A DNA stretch of 57,230 bases, taken from the NCBI GenBank assembly GCA_019683695.1, contig JADGHX010000007.1, positions 1-57,230 on the forward strand, read 5' to 3'. This document shows positions 1 to 7,782 of this stretch, piece after piece (within the stretch, counting starts at the first letter, position 1; each line of letters starts with the position of its first letter). The DNA comes from Steroidobacteraceae bacterium. Its GTDB lineage: Bacteria; Pseudomonadota; Gammaproteobacteria; Steroidobacterales; Steroidobacteraceae. Below the pieces are notes generated by a model. That model worked only from the letters and a program-made list of their open reading frames with translations, was not told where the DNA came from and did not search any database. A program made the position numbers and the translations under genes.

Positions 1-1
1 G

Positions 2-1420
2 CGCGTACCAGACCCGCCGGGGCCCCAAACGCCAAACACCGGGCGCCCCGCGCGCGCCCTCGCCGAGGTCCGCACTCCACCGCATTCGATCGAAGCCGAG
101 CAGGCCGTGCTCGGCTCGCTCATGCTCGACACCAGCGCCTGGGATCAGGTGGCCGACATGGTGCGGGCGAAGGATTTCTACCGGCGCGACCACCGGCTCA
201 TCTTCGAGGCCATCGGCACGCTCGCGAGCAATGGCAAGCCGTGCGATGTCGTGATGGTGTCCGAGCAGCTCTCCCGAGTCGGGGAGCTCGAAAACGCCGG
301 CGGCCTCGCATACCTAAGCACGCTCGCGCGCGATACACCCACCGCGGCCAACGTGCGCGCGTATGCAGAGCTGGTGCGTGAGCGCTCGCTTCTGCGCCAG
401 CTCATCGAAGCCGGCACGGAGATCGCCAGCTCCGCCTTCAACACGGAAGGGCACAGCGCGCGCGAGCTGGTGGACCGGGCCGAGCAGAAGGTGTTCGAGA
501 TCGCCGAAGCGGGCTTCGGCGGGCGCGATGGCGCGGTCGCCGTGCGCACCATGCTGCCCGCGCTGATCGACAAGATCGACGAATGGCATTCGAACCCCGA
601 TGCGCTGCGCGGGCTGCCCACGGGCTTCACGGACTTCGACAAGATCACCGGCGGCTTGCGGCCGGGCGATCTCATCATCGTGGCGGGGCGGCCCTCCATG
701 GGCAAGACGACGCTCGCGATCAACATGGCCGAGTACGCGGCCGTGCATCCGGACCGCCGCGCGTCCGTGGCCATCTTCAGCATGGAAATGCCCTCCGAGC
801 AGCTGATGACACGCATGCTGTCCTCGCTCGGGAGCGTGCATCTCGCAAATCTTCGCAGCGGGCGCGTGTCGGATGACGACTGGGTGCGCATCACCAGCGC
901 GACCGCGCAGCTTTCCGACGCCAAGATCTTCATCGACGAGACACCAGGCCTCACCCCCACGGACTTGCGGGCACGTGCACGGCGCGTGAAGCGCGAGCAC
1001 GGTCTGGATCTCGTCGTCGTGGATTACCTGCAGCTCATGCAGGTGCCCGGCACGAAGGAAAACCGCGCGACGGAAATCTCTGAAATCTCCCGCGGCCTGA
1101 AAGCGCTCGCCAAGGAGCTTTCGATTCCCGTGATCGCGCTGTCGCAGCTCAATCGCAGCGTCGAGCAGCGCGAGCACAAGAAGCCCGTGATGTCGGACCT
1201 GCGCGAGTCGGGCGCCATTGAGCAGGACGCGGACATCATCCTGCTCATCTATCGCGAAGAGGTGTACGACAAGAACACGACCAAGAAGGGCATCGCCGAG
1301 ATCGACATCGCCAAGCATCGCAATGGCGAGATCGGCACCTTCCTGCTCACGTTCCAGGGCATGTACTCGCGCTTCGCGAACTACGCGCCGGACTCTTACG
1401 CGGAAGGCATTCTTCGGTGA
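2..1420 (+). CDS. dnaB: Replicative DNA helicase DnaB (5' end outside window)
   Basis: Hexameric 5'-3' helicase that unwinds DNA at the replication fork and interacts with primase and the clamp loader. The frame is open from the window edge, so the true start lies upstream. The visible N-terminal domain contains the typical stretch PPHSIEAEQAVLGSLMLD. The RecA-like domain has Walker A GRPSMGKTT, Walker B LDLVVVDYLQLM, and the conserved SDLRESGAIEQDAD loop near the end. About 472 residues are visible, close to the full family length. The TGA stop overlaps the GTG start of alr by four bases, which suggests translational coupling. The dnaB-alr order is common in this part of the Gammaproteobacteria. 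No intein or insertion is seen. Confidence 0.97.
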   Translation, partial: RVPDPPGPQTPNTGRPARALAEVRTPPHSIEAEQAVLGSLMLDTSAWDQVADMVRAKDFYRRDHRLIFEAIGTLASNGKPCDVVMVSEQLSRVGELENAGGLAYLSTLARDTPTAANVRAYAELVRERSLLRQLIEAGTEIASSAFNTEGHSARELVDRAEQKVFEIAEAGFGGRDGAVAVRTMLPALIDKIDEWHSNPDALRGLPTGFTDFDKITGGLRPGDLIIVAGRPSMGKTTLAINMAEYAAVHPDRRASVAIFSMEMPSEQLMTRMLSSLGSVHLANLRSGRVSDDDWVRITSATAQLSDAKIFIDETPGLTPTDLRARARRVKREHGLDLVVVDYLQLMQVPGTKENRATEISEISRGLKALAKELSIPVIALSQLNRSVEQREHKKPVMSDLRESGAIEQDADIILLIYREEVYDKNTTKKGIAEIDIAKHRNGEIGTFLLTFQGMYSRFANYAPDSYAEGILR

Positions 1421-2493
1421 ACAGGCTCATCCGGGCCGTGATTGACACGCGGGCCCTGCGAAGCAACCTGGCAGCGGTGCGCGCGCGTGCGCCGGGCGCA
1501 CAGGTGATGGCGGTCGTGAAGGCAAACGCGTACGGACACGGCCTCGTGCCCACGGCGCTCGCGCTCGCCGATGCGGATGCCTTCGCCGTTGCGCGGCTTG
1601 AAGAGGGGCTCGCACTGAGGGCCTCGGGCGTGACGAAGGCGATCGTGTTGCTCGAAGGCGTATTCAGCAGCGAGCAACTCATGGAAGCCGCACGGCACGG
1701 CTTCGATATCGTCGTGCACGACCCGATGCAGATCGATCTGCTCGAGGCGTTCTCGGGGCAGCACCGCTTTGTCGTGTGGCTGAAGATCGATACGGGCATG
1801 AACCGGCTCGGGTTCCGGCCCGCGGATTTCCCCATCGCGCTCGCGCGAGTGCGGGCCCTGATTCCCGCGCCGCTCGAGATTCGGGTGCTCACGCATCTGG
1901 CGCGCGCGGACGATCGCGACGAGGCGGGCAATCGCGAGCAGATTGCCCGGTTCAATGCCGCCGTGGGCACACTGGACTGCGCCACCAGCATTGCGAACTC
2001 CGCTGGCGTGCTGAGCGGTGCGGGCATTCATGCGGACTGGGTACGGCCGGGGCTTGCGTTGTACGGCGTATCGCCGTTCGCGGACCAGACCGCGCGGGAT
2101 CTGGGGTTGCAACCGGTGATGGCGCTGGAGAGCCGTGTGCTTACCGTCCGGCACGTGCCCAAGGGCGAGACGGTAGGGTACGGGGGCGTCTGGCGCGCAC
2201 CGAAGGATTCTTCGATCGCCATCGTTGCCGCCGGGTACGGCGATGGTCTGCCGCGTAACCTGCCAAGCGATACACCTGTGCTCATCGGCGGCAAGCGAGC
2301 GCCCGTCGCCGGCCGAGTCTCCATGGACATGATCGCGGTGGATGTCTCCGGTCTTCCGCCGGTGCGGGTGGGCGACCCGGTGACGCTCTGGGGCGAGGGC
2401 CTGCCCGTGGAGGAAATCGCGCGGCACGCCGGCACGATTCCTTACGAGCTGCTGTGCGGCGTGAGCCAGCGGGTGCCGCTGGAGCTGCGCTGA
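1417..2493 (+). CDS. alr: Alanine racemase
   Basis: PLP enzyme that interconverts L- and D-alanine for peptidoglycan. It has 358 residues, normal for the family. The PLP lysine is K35 in VMAVVKANAYGHG, and the opposing catalytic tyrosine is Y255 in GETVGYGG. The N-terminal TIM barrel is followed by the C-terminal beta domain with RVSMDMIAVDVS. The GTG start sits in a GTGA overlap with the dnaB stop. The 3' end is unusual: the last codons, the stop and the following hairpin are repeated in degraded tandem copies downstream (see repeat at 2431-2720). The gene itself looks intact and functional. Confidence 0.95.
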   Translation: MNRLIRAVIDTRALRSNLAAVRARAPGAQVMAVVKANAYGHGLVPTALALADADAFAVARLEEGLALRASGVTKAIVLLEGVFSSEQLMEAARHGFDIVVHDPMQIDLLEAFSGQHRFVVWLKIDTGMNRLGFRPADFPIALARVRALIPAPLEIRVLTHLARADDRDEAGNREQIARFNAAVGTLDCATSIANSAGVLSGAGIHADWVRPGLALYGVSPFADQTARDLGLQPVMALESRVLTVRHVPKGETVGYGGVWRAPKDSSIAIVAAGYGDGLPRNLPSDTPVLIGGKRAPVAGRVSMDMIAVDVSGLPPVRVGDPVTLWGEGLPVEEIARHAGTIPYELLCGVSQRVPLELR

Positions 2494-2720
2494 GTCGCTG
2501 ACCGGCTTCTTGGCCGGCGCCAGCAGGAGAACCCGCTCGCCTTGCTGGCACGATCCCTTATGAGCTGCTGGGCGGTGTGAGCCAGCGGGTGCTGTTGGAC
2601 CTGCACTGAGGCGCTAGCCGCCTTCCTGGCCGGTGCCGACAGGAGAACACCTGCCGTCTTGAGGGAACGATTCCTGACGAGCTGCCCGCGATGAGCCCGT
2701 GCGTGCCGCGCGAATGCGCG
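2431..2720 (+). repeat. Decaying tandem repeat of the alr 3' end
   Basis: Unit 1 (2431-2546) begins in the alr codons for GTIPYELLCGVSQRVPLELR and runs through the stop and about 55 bases of trailer. Unit 2 (2547-2663) repeats all of this at a spacing of 116 bp: read in frame it gives GTIPYELLGGVSQRVLLDLH and a stop, then a recognisable trailer. Unit 3 (from 2664, 117 bp further) is more degraded (GTIPDELPAMSPCVPREC) and fades near 2720. Only the first unit is attached to the functional gene. This is a partial gene duplication by tandem amplification, later mutated; the gradient of decay suggests the last copy is oldest or least constrained. Confidence 0.85.
2502..2517 (+). terminator. Short hairpin after alr
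   Basis: CCGGC, loop TTCTTG, GCCGG, eight bases after the alr stop. It has no U-tract. A weaker version recurs in the second repeat unit (around 2620-2640), so the duplication carried the hairpin along. It may aid termination between convergent alr and the FHA gene, but the stem is only five base pairs. Confidence 0.3.
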
Positions 2721-2742
2721 TCACGCCGCTGACGTCACGCCG

Positions 2743-3450
2743 TCAGCTCTCGAAGAATCCCATCTTCACGCCGGCGAGCTGGATCACGTCGTTGTCGGAG
2801 AGCTTGCGGGCGGTGGCTCCGATCGGCGAGCCGTTGAGCAGCGGAAAATCGTTCTCCTTGCCGCTGTCCACGTGCACGATGAAGTAGCCATCCGCGCGAC
2901 GCGTGATGGCTGCGACCTGCACGCCGGGGCGGCCGAGCGTGGTGAGCGCCTTGTTCAATTCCAGCTCGCGCCCGGCGAACGCACCCGACAACACCTGCAG
3001 CTTGGCCTTCTTGAGCGCCGCGGCGCCTTCGGAGAGCGCCTTGCGTGCCCCGGTAGCCGACAGGGAGTTGGCCGCCACGCTATCCGCCACGGCCCGGATC
3101 TTTTCCACCGGACGCGCGGAGGGCTGGATGACCATCGTTTTCTCGAACTCATCCTGCGCCTCGTCATCCTCCACGAAGCGCAACTGGTGATGACCCACGG
3201 TCACCACGTCCCCGTGCTGGAGCGCGTGCTTCTTGATCAGCTTGCCGTTGACGTATGTGCCATTGGTGCTGTTCAGATCCTCGAGGAACGAATCGTTCAG
3301 GATGTTGATGATGAGCGAGTGATGCCCGCTCACCGCCGGGTTGTCGATGCGGATGTCGTTATCCGGGAGGCGCCCGATGGTGTAGCGCTCCTTGTTCATG
3401 TTGTATTCCGCCAGAACCTGGCTATCCAGGCTCAAGACCAACCTTGCCAT
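2743..3450 (-). CDS. FHA-domain protein with a second, degenerate FHA domain
   Basis: Likely cytoplasmic phosphothreonine-binding adaptor. The 235 residues start at the ATG preceded by GAGG six bases upstream; an upstream in-frame start would overlap the phosphatase gene. The N-terminal FHA domain (about 24-92) has the full motif set: GR at 26-27, S41 and H44, and NSTNG at 60-64. A linker with FEKTM (T105) follows. Residues about 152-232 repeat the fold (LGRPG at 172-176, LLNG, final beta strands) but lack the S..H and NSTNG binding residues, so this copy probably does not bind phosphothreonine. It lies 13 bp behind the PP2C phosphatase, surely in the same operon. No Ser/Thr kinase is in the window. 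Confidence 0.85.
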   Translation of the reverse strand: MARLVLSLDSQVLAEYNMNKERYTIGRLPDNDIRIDNPAVSGHHSLIINILNDSFLEDLNSTNGTYVNGKLIKKHALQHGDVVTVGHHQLRFVEDDEAQDEFEKTMVIQPSARPVEKIRAVADSVAANSLSATGARKALSEGAAALKKAKLQVLSGAFAGRELELNKALTTLGRPGVQVAAITRRADGYFIVHVDSGKENDFPLLNGSPIGATARKLSDNDVIQLAGVKMGFFES

Positions 3451-3463
3451 TGCACGCCTCGCT

Positions 3464-4288
3464 TCAGCCGAACCAGCGGAAAATCCTGTCGAACACTCCC
3501 TTCTGGGCGGGGAATGCGTCCAGCACCTGTGCCATGACAGCCGAGACGTTGTCCCTCCCGCCGTTGTCATTGGCCAGCTGAATCAATTGTTTAGCGACTG
3601 TATCCAGATTAGCACCAAAGGTGGTGATGGTTAAGTGAATGTCGTCATCTTCCACCATGTCGGAGAGGCCATCCGAGCACAGCACGTACACGTCGCCCTT
3701 CTGGACCGGCTGCTCCTGCAGCTCCACTTCAACATTCGGCTCCACGCCGAGCGCGCGTGTGACGTAGTTCTTGTTCGCGGCCCGTTGCGCTTCCTCCGCG
3801 GAGTAGAAACCGCGGTCCACCAGCTCCTGCAGGAGCGAGTGGTCCATTGTCACCTGCTCGAACCGGCCCCCGCGCAGGCGGTACATGCGCGAATCGCCCA
3901 CGTGGGCCACTGAAACCTTGTTGTCGTAGAAGAGCGCGGCCACGATGGTCGTGCCCATGCCTTCACACTGCGGCTGGCTGCGCGCGGTCTGGTAGATGAT
4001 CTTGTTGGCGCGGTGAATGGCATCCCGCAGGATGATGCTCGGGCGGGACATGCCGGACTCGCGGTCGAGCACGCTCAGGTCCTCGCGTTCCACCTGCTCG
4101 CGGATGAGGTTCATCACCGTCTTCACGGCGATGCCGCTCGCCACCTCGCCTGCGTTGTAGCCTCCCATGCCGTCTGCCAGCACGAGCAGGCCGATGTCCG
4201 GGTCGGTGGCGATGGTGTCCTCGTTGTGCTCGCGCACCTTGCCGGTGTCGGTGACACCGACGCAGCGAATCTTGGAGCGCAACGTCAT
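3464..4288 (-). CDS. PP2C-family serine/threonine protein phosphatase
   Basis: Mn/Mg-dependent phosphatase that removes phosphate from Ser/Thr in proteins; cytoplasmic, with no membrane segment. The 274 residues carry the metal-binding and signature motifs in order: VREHNEDT (19-25), VLADGMGGYNAGEVAS (36-51), VAHVGDSRMYRLR, CSDGLSDMVEDDD and GGRDNVSAVM. The ATG at 4288 is chosen because GGGAGAG lies seven bases upstream. An in-frame ATG at 4318 would add ten residues but would put the CRP-type palindrome directly against the start codon with no room for a ribosome site. It is followed by the FHA gene; such PP2C/FHA pairs usually act with a Pkn-type kinase. Confidence 0.92.
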   Translation of the reverse strand: MTLRSKIRCVGVTDTGKVREHNEDTIATDPDIGLLVLADGMGGYNAGEVASGIAVKTVMNLIREQVEREDLSVLDRESGMSRPSIILRDAIHRANKIIYQTARSQPQCEGMGTTIVAALFYDNKVSVAHVGDSRMYRLRGGRFEQVTMDHSLLQELVDRGFYSAEEAQRAANKNYVTRALGVEPNVEVELQEQPVQKGDVYVLCSDGLSDMVEDDDIHLTITTFGANLDTVAKQLIQLANDNGGRDNVSAVMAQVLDAFPAQKGVFDRIFRWFG

Positions 4289-4606
4289 CCGGCGACTCTC
4301 CCCAGACGCATCCTGCAAAGTGTGAGACAGATCACACTGGCGTGCGAACGCAGGCCTGTATCGAGGCGCGGTTCACCCACGCAGACTGTGCCTTGAAATG
4401 TTCTCTCCAACACGGGCCGTGCTGCCTCCCCCGCCCCGAATTGCGATCCCGTACGCTAGCATTGCCCCGCGACAGGTCCGAGTGAGCGTTCACAAACCCC
4501 ACATCCGGACCTGCGCGCCGGCTGCGAATCCTAGCCCAAACGAAGGCAGGAAGGGGTGGGAGCGCAGGCGCTCCACTTTGAGACGTACGCACTCGCAAAG
4601 AGGCTC
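4289..4606. other. Divergent gap between PP2C and radA
   Basis: 318 bp without a gene. Besides the CRP-type site it holds a nested inverted repeat on the radA side: AGGTCCG (4474-4480) pairs with CGGACCT (4506-4512), enclosing GTGA-GCGT-TCAC (4482-4493). In RNA this would form a branched stem in the radA leader. No convincing -35/-10 pair for radA was found. Confidence 0.4.
4319..4338. promoter_or_regulatory. Perfect CRP/Vfr/Clp-type binding site
   Basis: AGTGTGA, six bases GACAGA, then TCACACT: a perfect 7-bp inverted repeat containing both TGTGA and TCACA half sites of the CRP consensus at exact spacing. Its centre lies about 40 bp upstream of the phosphatase start and 278 bp from radA, so the PP2C-FHA operon is the likely target. 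The regulator could be a cAMP-CRP/Vfr protein or a c-di-GMP-responsive Clp protein. Whether it activates or represses cannot be read here. Confidence 0.7.
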
Positions 4607-5974
4607 ATGGCTCGTACCAGCCCGGTTTTCGTCTGCTCCGAATGCTCGGGCGAGACGCTCAAATGGCAAGGGCAGTGCCCGCACTGCTCGGCGTGGAACT
4701 CGCTCGAGCAGCGTGCGCAAACGCGCCCGGCCGGCAAGGGTACACGTGCGGCCGCACCACGCAGCCTGCAACACGAGATCACAGCCGGCGCCGAGACGAG
4801 GCTTGGCAGCGGCGCGGCCGAGCTGGATCGCGTGCTGGGGGGTGGCATCGTTCCCGGGTCGGTCACGCTGCTTGGCGGCGATCCGGGCATCGGCAAGTCC
4901 ACACTGCTTCTGCAGGTGGCCGCGCATGTGGCGGCTTCCCAGCCGGTGCTGTACGCGAGTGGGGAAGAGTCCGTCGCCCAGGTGAGCGCGCGAGCGCGCC
5001 GCCTGAATGTCGCGTCCGTCAAGCTGGATCTCGTCACGGAGAACGATCTCGACGCCATTCTTCAGGTGGCCACCGAACGCAAGGCGGCCTTGGTCGTGGT
5101 GGACTCGATCCAGACGGTGCAGCTCGGCAGCATTTCGGCGAGCGCGGGTGCCGTTACGCAGCTCCGCGAGTGCACGGCTGCGCTGGTGCGGTTCGCAAAG
5201 GAGACGGGCACCGCGGTGATGCTCATCGGGCACGTGACGAAGGAGGGGGCGATCGCCGGGCCCCGCGTGCTGGAGCATCTCGTGGATACGGTGCTCTATT
5301 TCGAAAGCGAAGCGAGCAGCCGCTTCCGCATCGTGCGAGCGACGAAGAATCGCTTCGGGGCGGTGAACGAGCTGGCGTTCTTTGCCATGACGGAAGGCGG
5401 GCTGCGTGAGATCCGCAACCCTTCCGCGATCTTTCTGGCGCGTGCGCCGGAGCCTGCGCCCGGCAGCGTCGTCACGGTCACGCGTGAGGGTGGGCGGCCT
5501 CTGCTGATCGAATTGCAGGCGCTCGTGGACCGGATGCGCTTCGGCGCGCCCCGGCGCATCGCCCAGGGGCTCGATTCGAATCGCGTGGCCATGCTGCTGG
5601 CGGTGCTCAACCGGCATGGGGGTGTATCGCTTCAGGAGCACGACGTGTTCGTCAACGCCGTGGGGGGTATTCAGATCAGCGAAACGGCGTGGGACCTGCC
5701 GGTAGTGCTGGCGCTGGCCTCGAGCCTCAAGGATCGGGCGCTGGATCAGGGGATCGTGGCGTTCGGCGAGATCGGGCTCACGGGGGAAGTGCGGCCGGTG
5801 GCGTATGGCGAGGAGCGCATTCGGGAGGCGCAGAAGCAGGGGTTCCGGGTAGCGTTGGTTCCCCGGGAGAATGCGCCGCGCAAGCCTGTGGAGGGGTTGC
5901 GTGTTCTTGCGGTGTCCCGCGTGGATGAAGCCCTGAAGGCCGTGTTTGCGGCCGATGTGGAGCGCGGTGCGTAG
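4607..5974 (+). CDS. radA: DNA repair protein RadA
   Basis: RecA-like ATPase/helicase that drives branch migration during recombinational repair. It has 455 residues. The N-terminal zinc finger has C10, C13, C24 and C27. The ATPase domain has Walker A GGDPGIGKS near residue 90 and the RadA signature KNRFG near residue 247. The C-terminal third is the Lon-protease-like domain (GGVSLQEHDVFVNAVGGI). The ATG at 4607 is chosen because MARTSPVFVC matches the family N-terminus and AGAGG lies three bases upstream; an upstream GTG would add 17 atypical residues. A degraded copy of its last coding segment lies downstream. Confidence 0.95.
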   Translation: MARTSPVFVCSECSGETLKWQGQCPHCSAWNSLEQRAQTRPAGKGTRAAAPRSLQHEITAGAETRLGSGAAELDRVLGGGIVPGSVTLLGGDPGIGKSTLLLQVAAHVAASQPVLYASGEESVAQVSARARRLNVASVKLDLVTENDLDAILQVATERKAALVVVDSIQTVQLGSISASAGAVTQLRECTAALVRFAKETGTAVMLIGHVTKEGAIAGPRVLEHLVDTVLYFESEASSRFRIVRATKNRFGAVNELAFFAMTEGGLREIRNPSAIFLARAPEPAPGSVVTVTREGGRPLLIELQALVDRMRFGAPRRIAQGLDSNRVAMLLAVLNRHGGVSLQEHDVFVNAVGGIQISETAWDLPVVLALASSLKDRALDQGIVAFGEIGLTGEVRPVAYGEERIREAQKQGFRVALVPRENAPRKPVEGLRVLAVSRVDEALKAVFAADVERGA

Positions 5975-6130
5975 GAGCGCTTTTGCGTCTCGAAGGTGCT
6001 CCATTGGCGGTGAGTTCCCGTGGGATTCGGGAGTTGCCGGATCGTTCCGCACGTTCTTGTTGGTGCGGCGTTGAGGGCCGTGTTTGAGTTCGTGATTGAG
6101 CTTGGCGCGTAGGAGCGCGTCCGACTCGCG
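5850..6130 (+). repeat. Degraded duplication of the radA 3' end
   Basis: The last codons of radA, ending in GCG TAG GAGCGC (5972-5980), recur 138 bp downstream (6110-6118). The bases before it read, in frame, ALRAVFEFVIELGA and a stop, matching the authentic ALKAVFAADVERGA. Similarity continues past both stops (CTCGAAGGTGCT against CTCGCGAAAGAGCT). Upstream there are further matching patches (GTTCCCC-GGGA at 5858 and GTTCCC-GTGGGA at 6014; CGTTCTTG near 6052) separated by small deletions. This resembles the alr case but is more eroded. Confidence 0.65.
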
Positions 6131-6158
6131 AAAGAGCTGGGCGGGCGGCGCGTAGCGA

Positions 6159-7439
6159 TCAGGCGGCGGCGGTGTCGGCGATGGGGGTGACGCGCACGGT
6201 GCGGATCGTGTTGTCGCCGGTCTGGAGCACTTCGAACTGGTATTCGCCGACGCGCATGGTTGCGCCGGGTTCGGGGATCGTTTCGAGGCGCTCGAGCAGA
6301 AGGCCGTTCAGGGTCTTCGGGCCGTCGGTGGGGAGCTGCCACTGCAGCGCGCGGTTGATGGCGCGGATTGTGGCGCTGGCATTCACGATGTAAACGCCCG
6401 GCTTTTCGGTGTGGATGTCCTTGTGCGTGACGGTTGCGGGGTCGCTGGTGAACTCGCCCACGATCTCTTCGAGGATGTCCTCGAGTGTGACGAGCCCTTC
6501 GATATCGCCGTACTCGTTCACCACGAATGCGAGGCGGCGCCGATTGCGCTGGAAATTCGAGAGCTGCACGTTGAGCGGCGTGCCTTCCGGAACGAAGTAG
6601 GGCTCGCGGCTGCGCGCGATTTCAATCAGCCGCTCCCGGGTGAGGGTGCCGCGCGCCAGCTCGTGCGCCACGCGCTTCATGTGCAGGATGCCGAGGCAGT
6701 TGTCGAGCTCCGTGTCATACACCGGCAGGCGCGTGTGCGGCGTCTGTCGCAGCTGGTCGAGCAGCTCTTCCCAGTTCTCGCCGATGTCGATCCCGGCGAT
6801 CTCCTGACGGGGAATCATGATGTCGTTCACGGTGACGCTGCCCAGATCCAGAATCGACAGCAGCATTTGGCGGTGTCGCTGCGGAATCATCGGTCCGGCT
6901 TCGGCAACCACCGTGCGTAGCTCTTCCGTGCTCAGCGCCTGATCTGCACGCGTGGTCTTCACCACGCCGAACACGCGCAGCAGCGAGTACGCCATTTTGT
7001 TCGTCACCCACAGCAGCGGACGTGCAATGGCCACGAGCACCCGATAGATGTACGACGCGCTGAGCGCGACCGGCTCCGGATGAGTGGCCGCATAGATCTT
7101 CGGCGCCAGCTCGCAGAACACGATCATCACGACCGTGAGCACGAACCCCACGACCGGCACTGCATACGGGTGGCCCGTGCGCTGGGCAAGGATGGTTGCC
7201 ACGGCCGATGCGAAAACGCTCGCGGCGGCGAGGATCACGAGATTGGCGCCGAGCCAGTCATCCGGCTTCTGGAGCAGCTTCTCCAACACCTTCGCGGAGC
7301 GCAGCCCGCCCTGTGCGCGCGTGCGGATGCGATATCGGTTCACCGAGAGCATCGCCACCTCCGTGCCGGAGGAGAAGGCGATCACCACGAGCAGCACGAG
7401 CAGCGCAATGAGCAGTATCGCAGTTGGAGCATCGTTCAA
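6159..7439 (-). CDS. CNNM/HlyC-CorC family membrane protein (DUF21, CBS pair, CorC_HlyC)
   Basis: Inner-membrane protein of the CorB/CNNM type, implicated in Mg2+/Co2+ transport in relatives. The DUF21 domain begins with the hydrophobic stretch after LNDAP and continues through about residue 175. A CBS pair (about 195-320; starts VTVNDIMIPRQEIAGIDI) follows, and then the C-terminal CorC_HlyC domain (about 335-420). The TTG at 7439 is chosen because GAGGA lies eight bases upstream and transmembrane helix 1 starts directly after it. A longer frame to 7556 adds 39 Arg/Ser-rich residues unlike the family. With the TTG start the length is 426 residues, which is normal. It converges on radA. Confidence 0.85.
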   Translation of the reverse strand: MNDAPTAILLIALLVLLVVIAFSSGTEVAMLSVNRYRIRTRAQGGLRSAKVLEKLLQKPDDWLGANLVILAAASVFASAVATILAQRTGHPYAVPVVGFVLTVVMIVFCELAPKIYAATHPEPVALSASYIYRVLVAIARPLLWVTNKMAYSLLRVFGVVKTTRADQALSTEELRTVVAEAGPMIPQRHRQMLLSILDLGSVTVNDIMIPRQEIAGIDIGENWEELLDQLRQTPHTRLPVYDTELDNCLGILHMKRVAHELARGTLTRERLIEIARSREPYFVPEGTPLNVQLSNFQRNRRRLAFVVNEYGDIEGLVTLEDILEEIVGEFTSDPATVTHKDIHTEKPGVYIVNASATIRAINRALQWQLPTDGPKTLNGLLLERLETIPEPGATMRVGEYQFEVLQTGDNTIRTVRVTPIADTAAA

Positions 7440-7782
7440 GGCGGTTGTCCTCGAGTCTTCACACCGCCGTATTCGCGACGTGACTGCCCTCGATGGGCGC
7501 ACGGCCGGGGCGGTGAGCGGGTAACGGCCGCTCGGGCGGCTCTCTCCCGAAACCAAAGAGGCGGGCGGGCGGTTGAACGGCGCGACCGGCAGCCCAATGC
7601 ACCCGGAGCGGATGCGGCGGGCGGCCGCAACGGCAGTGTCCAGAAACCATCGCTGCCCGTGTGTCCAGTGAACCTAGCATAAGGGTGAGCGGGGCAGGGC
7701 CGGAAACCCTCGTTCTGCTCGCCCATGCCCCTATAATCGCGCCGCCTGATTCCGTGGGCGTGCTCGAGGCCAGTTTTCCAGG
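7440..7782. other. Divergent gap between the CorC-type gene and ffh
   Basis: 343 bp without a gene. It carries the ffh promoter candidate near its right end. On the minus strand a TATGCT around 7678-7683 could be the -10 of the CorC-type gene, which would give a leader of about 240 bases. The middle part is G+C-rich and shows no recognisable element. Confidence 0.35.
7733..7738 (+). promoter_or_regulatory. -10 box of ffh
   Basis: A perfect TATAAT in otherwise G+C-rich DNA, 45 bases before the ffh ATG, giving a leader of about 38 bases. The -35 region (CTCGTT-like, around 7710) is poor, so the strength must come from the -10. Confidence 0.6.
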
